NCBI RefSeq assembly: GCF_027923225.1
Contig: NZ_BSDI01000023.1
Location: 1-64,000, forward strand
DNA length: 64,000 nt
Direction of reading: 5' to 3'
Origin: Phytohabitans aurantiacus
Lineage (GTDB): Bacteria > Actinomycetota > Actinomycetes > Mycobacteriales > Micromonosporaceae
A model generated the notes under the pieces. The model was not told where the DNA came from and made no database searches. It worked only from the letters and a program-made list of their open reading frames with translations. Shown here piece by piece: positions 50,840 through 57,404 of this stretch (the first letter of the stretch is position 1; each line of letters starts with the position of its first letter). The translations under genes were made by a program, and so were the position numbers.

Positions 50840-51430
50840 ATGAGCGTGAGTGGACGGATAGGCAACCGCGGTGTGCTGGTGTCCGCGGTGGTCGTGTTGG
50901 CGGCCGGGCTGGCCGTTGGCGGGGTACAGGCGGCGAACGCTTCCAAAGCGGGCCTGCCCGCGGCCGCGCCGGTCCCGGCCGCGCTGGCGGTGCCGGCCGC
51001 CGGAGTGGTGCTGGGCGGGATCGTGCTCGACGGCGTCACGGGTGAGGGCACCGCGATCGCCGGTGGCATCGACGTGGTCGGCTTCTCCGACCTGGTCAAG
51101 GCGCCGGTCGCGGCCGGCGGTGGCGGTGCCGGCAAACCGCAGGTGGCCGACCTGCAGGTGACCGGGGTGCTGGACGCGGGATACCCGGTGCTGTTCCGCA
51201 ATGTCACCACCGGCCGGCACCTGCGCACCGTCGCGCTGACGCTGTGCACCGACGCCAAGCGGTGCGCGGCAACGGCGTACCTCGGGGTCGATCTCGCCGA
51301 CGCGGTCGTCACGCAGGTCGCGATCGGTGCCGACGGCCAGGTCGAGTTCTTCTTCGCCTTCCGGCAGATCACCTGGAAGTTCCTGCGCAACGGCACGGTG
51401 GTCAGCCAGAGCCAATACACCGTGGTGTGA
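50840..51430 (+). CDS. Secreted Hcp-like (T6SS tube family) protein
   Basis: Exported protein of 196 aa. The signal peptide is about 1-34 (VLVSAVVVLAAGLAVGGVQA). The mature part follows the Hcp family plan: GIVLDGVTGEGTAIAGGIDV, VVGFSD, GGGGAGKPQVADLQVTGVLD, LFRNVTTGRHLRTVALTLC, then VDLADAVVTQV and FFFAFRQITWKF. In Gram-negatives Hcp forms the type VI secretion tube. No other type VI gene is present and the protein carries its own signal peptide, so it must work differently here. An Ala/Pro-rich spacer separates signal and domain. ATG 50840 follows GGAG. Confidence 0.75.
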   Translation: MSVSGRIGNRGVLVSAVVVLAAGLAVGGVQAANASKAGLPAAAPVPAALAVPAAGVVLGGIVLDGVTGEGTAIAGGIDVVGFSDLVKAPVAAGGGGAGKPQVADLQVTGVLDAGYPVLFRNVTTGRHLRTVALTLCTDAKRCAATAYLGVDLADAVVTQVAIGADGQVEFFFAFRQITWKFLRNGTVVSQSQYTVV

Positions 51431-51711
51431 TGGATCGCTTGCAGAATGACGCAACAATTTCGGGACATTCGGCGCACGGCGCTGATCTTGCGTTGTGACG
51501 CCTAGGAATTGACGGCTATACCTTCCTCCTGCTCGTGCACTGTGGGGGAGGGGCCATCGTGACCCAATGTCGTTGCTTCGGCGTGCGGTTGGACGCGGCG
51601 AACGGATACGCCAAGACGCGCACTGAGACGACGCTGACGCCACCCAGAGATCCCTGTGGAAACCTCCCGCACGTCGCCAACTCGGGCGACCAGCACCATG
51701 GAGGAATCCCC

Positions 51712-52119
51712 ATGAGATACCTGACCCGCGCCGCCGCGCTCGCGTTCGCCCTGACCGCGGGCGCGGTGGCGGTCACGGCCGCGCCGGCCCAGGCAAACCA
51801 CGTGTGCAACCTGGAGGTCGTCAGCCTCACGTCCTGGGAACTGAACGACAACGACGGCAACGACGAAATCAAGATCGGGCTCGGAGACGACATCTACGGC
51901 CCCTGGGACATGCCCGACAACTGGCTGCGCAACGCCTCGCTCGGCCAGCCCGACGAGGACTTCGTCGGCAGCATCGACGTGACCCTCTACGAGCAGGACC
52001 TCACCCGGCAGACAATCGACACCGACACGGTCACCTGCAACATCCTCGGGAACCTCACGCTGTCGCTCGACGGCCGCGGCGCCATCTACGACATGGTCGT
52101 CAACGTCACCGAGCGCTAG
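51712..52119 (+). CDS. Small secreted protein of unknown function
   Basis: Exported protein of 135 aa; ATG 51712 has GGAGGAA 6 nt upstream, while the open frame extends to 51535 without one. The signal peptide is about 1-29 (ending APAQA). The mature protein is acidic and has two cysteines likely to pair (HVCNLEV and TVTCNIL). ELNDNDGNDEIKIG suggests a calcium-binding acidic loop in a C2-like beta-sandwich. The 281 bp upstream holds a possible promoter TTGTGA-N18-TATACC (51493-51522) and nothing else that I can name. Confidence 0.7.
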   Translation: MRYLTRAAALAFALTAGAVAVTAAPAQANHVCNLEVVSLTSWELNDNDGNDEIKIGLGDDIYGPWDMPDNWLRNASLGQPDEDFVGSIDVTLYEQDLTRQTIDTDTVTCNILGNLTLSLDGRGAIYDMVVNVTER

Positions 52120-52179
52120 CACCGTCCGGGCCGCGCCGTCCGCGGCCGCCCGCGCGGTGCGCGGCGCGCCCTGCGCGCC

Positions 52180-52350
52180 GATCAAGGCCATTCGCATCGA
52201 TCAAGGGCAAATGCACGCGGAAAAGAGATCCAACCACGTGCGTTCGCCCTTGATCGGCGGAAGCGGCGTGGCGACACGCCGTGCCGGGCCGGCCTGGGGG
52301 CGGACGCACGCGGAAAAGAGATCCAACCACGTGCGTTCGCCCTTGATCGG
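52180..52350. repeat. REP-like element: paired 45-bp direct repeats with internal inverted repeats
   Basis: An identical 45-bp block occurs at 52213-52257 and 52306-52350. Each copy ends in CGCCCTTGATC, which pairs with sequence upstream: 52199-52220 against 52234-52255 matches at 19 of 22 positions around a 14-nt loop, and the second copy has a shorter left arm. A further GATCAAGG lies at 52180. The element fills the gap between the secreted protein at 51712 and the convergent DUF1232 gene. It looks like a dispersed palindromic repeat rather than a gene. Confidence 0.7.
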
Positions 52351-52417
52351 GAACAGAACAAAGCGATTCCGAGCTACCGCGACGCCCGCCGCGCGCAAGA
52401 CCGCCGCTCCCGCGGCC

Positions 52418-52750
52418 TCACCCGCCGCCGTCCCACGACCCCCGCGTGTCGACCCGGCCGCGCGAAACGGACCGTGCCGCGCGCTGACGGCGTACCAGGT
52501 GCGTCAGGTAGAGGAGCGACCCGGCCAGGATGCCCATGTCGTCCAGGTAGATCGGATCGGGCAGCAGGTCGACGGGCAGGATCGTGTAGGCGAGCGCGCC
52601 GTAGAACGCCACCTTGCCGCCGGCACCCAACTCCCCGAGCAGCTTGCGGGTGCGCCACACCCGTACGGCCAGCACGATGGCGCCGATGAGCGCGGCCACC
52701 GCGACGACCGCACCGAGTACACCGACCGCGATCCAGGCCTCGCGCGACAT
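52418..52750 (-). CDS. DUF1232/YkvA-like membrane protein
   Basis: Small protein of 110 aa with an N-terminal membrane segment (GVLGAVVAVAALIGAIVLAV) followed by the DUF1232 core (VAFYGALAYTILPVDLLPDP, then YLDDMGILAG), in which the LPxDLxPDxxPxxGxxDD-type pattern is recognisable. The function is unknown. It is divergent from the gene at 52799 with a 48-bp gap that must hold both promoters. Confidence 0.8.
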   Translation of the reverse strand: MSREAWIAVGVLGAVVAVAALIGAIVLAVRVWRTRKLLGELGAGGKVAFYGALAYTILPVDLLPDPIYLDDMGILAGSLLYLTHLVRRQRAARSVSRGRVDTRGSWDGGG

Positions 52751-52798
52751 GCCGCCACCGTAACCGAAGCCAACGAAACCCGCTTATCATCTGTTTCG

Positions 52799-53380
52799 AT
52801 GCTCATCGAGGAGCGCGAACTGCACTACTCGCCGCACTCGCCCCTGCGCGCCTGGCGGCTGTTTCGGGTGCGCGTGTCCGATGCGGATGTTCTGCTCTCC
52901 TCGCCGATGTACCACGACCCCGACCCGCCGGCCTGGCCCGACGTCGGCAGCGTCGCCGCCTGCCACGAAGGTCACCCCGCGCCGGCACCCGGCTGCCGCT
53001 GCGGCATCTACGCCGCGGTTCGAGGAACCCTCGATTCGCTGCCCGGCTATCTGCTCGACACCGCCTACGACGGCGACCTGTGGGCGTACGCCGAGATCGC
53101 CTGCAGCGGCCGCGTCTTCGTCGACATGCGCGGCGTGCGTGCCGAATGCGCCGAGATCGTGCGCCTCGCCCTGCCGGACTCGTACTGGTCGGACTCCTAC
53201 TGGTCGAACGAGGCGGCGGCGCTCGACACCGTGGAGCGGATGCTGCGCGAGCGCTACGGCGTCCCGGTCGGCGGCCTTGGCGACGTGCCTGAGTGGGTGA
53301 TCAGCAACCAGCGCGATGCCGGGCGGCCACCCGACGAGGTGAGCCTCGCCCTCGACCTGGATCGGCTCGACCTGGGCTAG
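52799..53380 (+). CDS. Hypothetical protein with CxxxHPxPxxxCxCGIYA motif
   Basis: Cytoplasmic protein of 193 aa without membrane segments. The central motif ACHEGHPAPAPGCRCGIYAA has three cysteines and two histidines and resembles a short metal-binding or structural motif seen in other uncharacterised actinomycete proteins. The N-terminal part (YSPHSPLRAWRLFRV) and the C-terminal part with the tandem SYWSDSYWSN are otherwise unrecognised. TATCAT lies 8 bp before the ATG with no Shine-Dalgarno, so it is probably leaderless. Confidence 0.65.
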   Translation: MLIEERELHYSPHSPLRAWRLFRVRVSDADVLLSSPMYHDPDPPAWPDVGSVAACHEGHPAPAPGCRCGIYAAVRGTLDSLPGYLLDTAYDGDLWAYAEIACSGRVFVDMRGVRAECAEIVRLALPDSYWSDSYWSNEAAALDTVERMLRERYGVPVGGLGDVPEWVISNQRDAGRPPDEVSLALDLDRLDLG

Positions 53381-53397
53381 CGCCTATAGTTCCGGCG

Positions 53398-54045
53398 GTG
53401 AACATGGAGACGGTCCAGCAGGCGTACTCGTCGAAGGCGGAGCTCTACATCGAGCTGTTCGGTACCAGCCAGCAGGTGCACGCCGACGACCTCGCCTTCA
53501 TCGGGAAGCATCTGGCGAGCCGGCCCGGGACGGTACTCGATCTGGGGTGCGGGCCCGGCCAGATCACCGGTTACCTTCATTCGCTGGGCGTCGACGCGAA
53601 GGGGATCGACATGGTCCCCGAGTTCATCGCCTACGCGCGGGCGTCCCATCCGAGCGTGGAGTTCCGCCTCGGGTCGTTCGAAAGCCTTGACGTCGCCGAC
53701 CACTCCGTGGCCGGCATCCTGGCGTGGGGTTCGCTGATCCACCTGCCGCCGCGGGACCTCGATGGCGTGCTCGCCGAGTTCCGGCGCGCGATGGCACCGG
53801 GCGGGGCGCTGGTGGCCGCCATCTTCGTGGGTGACGAGGTGGCCGCCTTCGACCACAAGGTGGTGACCGCCTATCGCTGGCCCGTCGAGGAGTTCTCCGA
53901 GCGACTCAGCCGAGCCGGTTTCACGGAGGTCGAACGCCTGCAACGGCCCAGCGAAGGCGGTCTTCGGCCGTTTGCCGCCATCGCGGCGGTCGCGGCGGAT
54001 GGGTTCAGCGGAGCAGGCGAGCGAAGCGCCGCAACTCTTCGGTGA
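53398..54045 (+). CDS. Class I SAM-dependent methyltransferase
   Basis: Methyltransferase of 215 aa. Motif I is TVLDLGCGPGQITGYL, the acidic end of strand 2 is GIDMVPEFI, and IEL-type motifs follow with GILAWGSLIHLPPRDLDGVL. TATAGT lies 7 bp before the GTG at 53398, consistent with a leaderless transcript; ATG 53404 is an alternative. Its 3' end overlaps the convergent epoxide hydrolase gene by 41 bp. The substrate is unknown. Confidence 0.83.
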   Translation: MNMETVQQAYSSKAELYIELFGTSQQVHADDLAFIGKHLASRPGTVLDLGCGPGQITGYLHSLGVDAKGIDMVPEFIAYARASHPSVEFRLGSFESLDVADHSVAGILAWGSLIHLPPRDLDGVLAEFRRAMAPGGALVAAIFVGDEVAAFDHKVVTAYRWPVEEFSERLSRAGFTEVERLQRPSEGGLRPFAAIAAVAADGFSGAGERSAATLR

Positions 54046-55306
54046 AGATTTCGGGCTGCTCGAAAGCCGCGAAGTGGCCGCCGCGATCGACCTTGTTGAA
54101 GTAGATCAGTTGGGACTTGTAGACGCGTTCGGCCCAGACTCTCGGCGTGGGCACGATTTCGCGGGGAAAGACCGTGAACCCGACCGGAACGGCGAACTCG
54201 TCGCCGGTGGCGGCGGCTCGCGCGTCTTCCCAGTAGATCCGCGCGGTGGAGGCGGCGGTGGCGGGGAGCCAGTACAGCATGATGTCGTCGAGCATCCGGT
54301 CCATGCCCAGGACCTGTTCGGGCCGGCCGCCGCTGTCGGTCCACTCGACGAACTTCTCCAGAATCCACGCCGCCTGGCCCGCGGGGGAGTCGGTCAGCCC
54401 GTAGCCCACCGTCTGGGGGCGGGTGGACTGCTGGTACACGAATCCGGCCCCGTCGTTGAAGAACCGCTGGAGCTTCGCTACCGCCTCCTGCTCCTCCGGC
54501 GTCGGCGGGTCGCCGACCGGCGGCTGGAACACGGGGAAGAAGTTGAGGTGGATTCCGGCGAGCCCGGCCGGTCCGAGCTTGGCGAGCTCGTGGGTCACGG
54601 AGCCGCCGAAGTCGCCACCCTGTGCGAGCCAGCGGCGGTAGCCGAGGCGGGTCATGAGCTGCGCCCAGGCTTTCGCGATGCGTTCGACGTTCCAGCCCGT
54701 CGTGGTCGGCTTGTCGGAGAACCCGAAGCCCGGCATGGACGGTACGACGACGTGGAACGCGTCAGCGGCGCTTCCGCCGAACGCCGTGGGGTCCGTCAAC
54801 GGCTTGATGACGTCGAGGAACTCCACCACCGAACCCGGCCATCCGTGCGTCAACACCACCGGTATCGCGTTGCTGTGCCGGGAGCGTACGTGCAGGAAGT
54901 GGATTCCCAGCCCGTCGATCTGCGTGCGGAACTGCCCGAACCCGTTCAGTCGCGCTTCCAGCCGCCGCCAGTCGTACTTCGTGCGCCACCAGTCCAGCAG
55001 GCCGCGCATCCGGTCGAGCTGGACGCCCTGCGATCCATCTTGGACGGTCTCGCGCTCCGGCAGCCGGGTCGCCGCCAGGCGCCGCTGGAGGTCCCGCAGG
55101 CTGCTGTCCGGCACGGACAGCCGGAACGATGCCACCTCGGTCGTGGCCGCCGGAAGCTCGATACCGGATTCCACCAGTGCCGGCTCCGCCGATGCGGGTG
55201 ATGCCGTGCCCATCGCCACTCCGAACGGTGCCGCGGCCGCCCCCACCGTAGCGGCTGTTCCCAGGACGCTGCGACGCGTCAGGCCACGCCTTGTCTCCTT
55301 ACCCAC
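54005..55306 (-). CDS. Tat-exported epoxide hydrolase (microsomal type)
   Basis: Alpha/beta-hydrolase of 433 aa with an exported form: the signal has TRRSVLGTAATVG and ends SPASA. The N-terminal EHN region (VASFRLSVPDSSLRDLQRRL, WRTKYDWRRLEARLN) is typical of microsomal-type epoxide hydrolases. The oxyanion motif is THGWPGS, the nucleophile Asp is in QGGDFGG and the His in DRGGHFAAFEQPE. The GTG start has GGAAGG upstream. Export of this family is less common and points to an extracellular substrate such as a natural product or juvenile-hormone-like epoxide. Confidence 0.87.
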   Translation of the reverse strand: MGKETRRGLTRRSVLGTAATVGAAAAPFGVAMGTASPASAEPALVESGIELPAATTEVASFRLSVPDSSLRDLQRRLAATRLPERETVQDGSQGVQLDRMRGLLDWWRTKYDWRRLEARLNGFGQFRTQIDGLGIHFLHVRSRHSNAIPVVLTHGWPGSVVEFLDVIKPLTDPTAFGGSAADAFHVVVPSMPGFGFSDKPTTTGWNVERIAKAWAQLMTRLGYRRWLAQGGDFGGSVTHELAKLGPAGLAGIHLNFFPVFQPPVGDPPTPEEQEAVAKLQRFFNDGAGFVYQQSTRPQTVGYGLTDSPAGQAAWILEKFVEWTDSGGRPEQVLGMDRMLDDIMLYWLPATAASTARIYWEDARAAATGDEFAVPVGFTVFPREIVPTPRVWAERVYKSQLIYFNKVDRGGHFAAFEQPEIFTEELRRFARLLR

Positions 55307-55416
55307 GTTCCCGCCTTCCCCTTGTTGGGCTCCGCTGCCGGGTTTCGCTCTCGCGTGGCATCACGGTCGCAAACCGCCCGTCGGGGGCCAACGATTCGAG
55401 GGTGCTGGAATCCAGT

Positions 55417-56427
55417 TCAGCCAGGCACGGCAGAGCCGTGGGCGGTCTCCGGGCCACCGGCCGCGACCAACCCACTGGCCAGCGGTGTGCGCCGGTACAG
55501 CACGCGACGCCCGGATCGCCACGATGTCACCAGGCCGCTGCGGCGCAGCACCGACAGGTGGAAGCTGACCGACGGCATGCTCTGCCCGAGTTCGCGGGCC
55601 AGTTCGGTGGTCGACTTGGGCAACTCCAGTCGGCTCAGGATCGCCGCGCGGCTGTGCCCGAGCAGCGCGCCCAGCGCGTCGTCGCCAGCGGTGTCCTGGG
55701 AGGCGCCTCCCCACAGCGTGCCGATGCCGCGGCAGGCGTAGAGGAGGCTCGCGGGCCGATCGGGCGCCTTGTCGACCACGAGACCCGGCCAGGCGAACAC
55801 GGACGGCATCAACAGCAGCCCGTCACCGGCCAGGTCGTGCTCCACGGAGTGCCGGGGCTTGTCGATCTGGAGTACCTCGTCGCGCACGCTGATCTCCGGG
55901 TGCAGGGTCGACAGCAGCGAGTCGACACCGCCGCCGGTCAGCCGGCCGGCCCGCCAGGCCAGGTCGTCCTCCAGTACCGAGCGGATCTCGCGCCAGTGGG
56001 GTTCGAGCGCCGCGGACCAGTACCGCCACAGCGTGTCGGCCAACCGCCGGGCTCCCGCCGCCCCCTCGGCGAGCAACTCCCGTGCGGGCGGCGGCACGGG
56101 CTCCGGCCCCCACACCGCTTCCACGTCGGCGCGTACCCGGTCCGCCGGCGTCTCGGCGACCAGCCGCAGCTGCGCGTCGATGCCGCCGGGGTCGCTGGCC
56201 GCCGCGAAGAGGAAGTCGGCCACGTACGCGCCCGCTGGCACCACGGCGGTCAGCAGCGCCATGTCGACGCCGCGCAGACCGTCGCGGGTGGCCTCCAGCC
56301 AGCCCTGGTGCAGCGAGGACACCCGTCGCGACGACAGCCGGTACAGGCTCTCGATCACCTCAGCGAGTGGCGAGAGCGCAAACCGCACCCTCGCCACATC
56401 GGCCACACCCATCCGCAGCCGGATCAC
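55417..56427 (-). CDS. ArsR-type winged-helix regulator with N-terminal DUF5937-like domain
   Basis: Regulator of 336 aa. The last 90 residues form an ArsR-like winged helix: LGHSRAAILSRLELPKSTTE, LGQSMPSVSFHLSVLRRSGL, then RSGRRVLYRRT. The N-terminal 240 residues are a helical domain found in actinomycete regulators (FALSPLAEVIESLYRLSS, HPEISVRDEVLQIDK). TAGGAT lies 6 bp before the GTG start, suggesting leaderless expression. It may regulate the divergent small membrane protein gene at 56499. Confidence 0.83.
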   Translation of the reverse strand: MIRLRMGVADVARVRFALSPLAEVIESLYRLSSRRVSSLHQGWLEATRDGLRGVDMALLTAVVPAGAYVADFLFAAASDPGGIDAQLRLVAETPADRVRADVEAVWGPEPVPPPARELLAEGAAGARRLADTLWRYWSAALEPHWREIRSVLEDDLAWRAGRLTGGGVDSLLSTLHPEISVRDEVLQIDKPRHSVEHDLAGDGLLLMPSVFAWPGLVVDKAPDRPASLLYACRGIGTLWGGASQDTAGDDALGALLGHSRAAILSRLELPKSTTELARELGQSMPSVSFHLSVLRRSGLVTSWRSGRRVLYRRTPLASGLVAAGGPETAHGSAVPG

Positions 56428-56498
56428 GCCCCGATCCTACGTGCCGCGTCCGCCTTGATCATTTGACGTACGCTGATGGCCGATCGAGAGGGCACCGA

Positions 56499-57005
56499 GT
56501 GATCCTGTACTTCGTTCTGCTGGGCGCTGTGGTGCTCGGCACCATCGTGGGCCTCGTGCTGTACTTCAGGTGGCTCATCGCGCTGCCGCCCGGCCGCAGG
56601 ACCGCGTTGCACCAGTTCGCTCCGGCGCCCATGTTCGTGGTGCTGTTCTGCGGAGTTGCCGGCATCATGCTCGGACTCGACATCGAGACCGATGGCATGG
56701 ATCCGCTGACAGACCGCGAGATCCGTGCCGGCCGGCCGTGCGGCGCCACCGTGCTGTCCGTCTCGGATCCCAACAGATCCACCAGCAAGGGCGTCGACAC
56801 TTTCGACTTCAAGCTGCGGGTGCGTCCCCTGGACGGTACGCCCTACGAGGTGGACTTCCGGGACGAGGTGAACGCGGTCGAGGCCGGTCGGATCGGCACG
56901 CCCGGGGCCGAATTCCGATGCGTCGCCGACCGGGACGAACCGTCTCGACTGCACGTGTTTTGGCTCGAGCCCGCCTCGACGAGCCCCACCGTCACCCCCA
57001 CGTAG
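56499..57005 (+). CDS. Hypothetical membrane protein
   Basis: Protein of 168 aa with two N-terminal membrane segments (VILYFVLLGAVVLGTIVGLV and PMFVVLFCGVAGIMLGL) and a soluble C-terminal part (GATVLSVSDPNRSTSKGVD, FDFKLRVRPLDGTPYEV). The GTG start at 56499 has GAGAGGG 6 nt upstream. The soluble region resembles short beta-rich domains of uncharacterised membrane proteins. No specific function is visible. Confidence 0.65.
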   Translation: MILYFVLLGAVVLGTIVGLVLYFRWLIALPPGRRTALHQFAPAPMFVVLFCGVAGIMLGLDIETDGMDPLTDREIRAGRPCGATVLSVSDPNRSTSKGVDTFDFKLRVRPLDGTPYEVDFRDEVNAVEAGRIGTPGAEFRCVADRDEPSRLHVFWLEPASTSPTVTPT

Positions 57006-57056
57006 GCGATACCATCCGGGCGCGAGCATTTAAAGCTTTCAATCCTGGGAGGCGTG

Positions 57057-57404
57057 ATGACCCTGCGGGCCCGGCGGCTGTTGGCACATCTGGGTGTTGC
57101 TCTTGCTCTAACTATTGCCGGTGCCGTGGTGGCACCGAGCGGGGCCGCTGCCGCGTCGAGCGCGCCCGTCATCACGTCGTTCTACTGTTTCCAGAGCTCG
57201 GGTTGGTACGGGTGCCTGCTGAGCTACTCGTCGCCGACGCCCGTGCAGATCCATTGGGACGGCCAGTACGGTCCGCTGCCCGCGTACGACAATCAGACCT
57301 CCATGTCCAACACGTGCGTGTTCGGCACCGAGTCCTGGGCGGGCGTGGCGGTTTCCAACGAGTACGGCACCGCTTACGCGTCCTGGAGTTCGCCCTGCTG
57401 GTGA
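57057..57404 (+). CDS. Small secreted protein of unknown function
   Basis: Exported protein of 115 aa; ATG 57057 with GGGAGG 5 nt upstream. The signal peptide is about 1-33. The mature part is short, with four cysteines (SFYCFQSSGWYGCLLSY, NTCVFG, SSPCW) that could form two disulfides. SSAPVITSFYC and QIHWDG suggest an Ig-like fragment. Its end overlaps the convergent SARP gene by 31 bp. Confidence 0.65.
   Translation: MTLRARRLLAHLGVALALTIAGAVVAPSGAAAASSAPVITSFYCFQSSGWYGCLLSYSSPTPVQIHWDGQYGPLPAYDNQTSMSNTCVFGTESWAGVAVSNEYGTAYASWSSPCW

Noticed and set aside
50840..51430. Type VI secretion system
   Set aside because: Only an Hcp-like protein with its own signal peptide is present; no sheath, baseplate or ClpV gene is seen.
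52213..52350. CRISPR array
   Set aside because: Only two repeat units, longer than typical, with internal palindromes and no cas genes.
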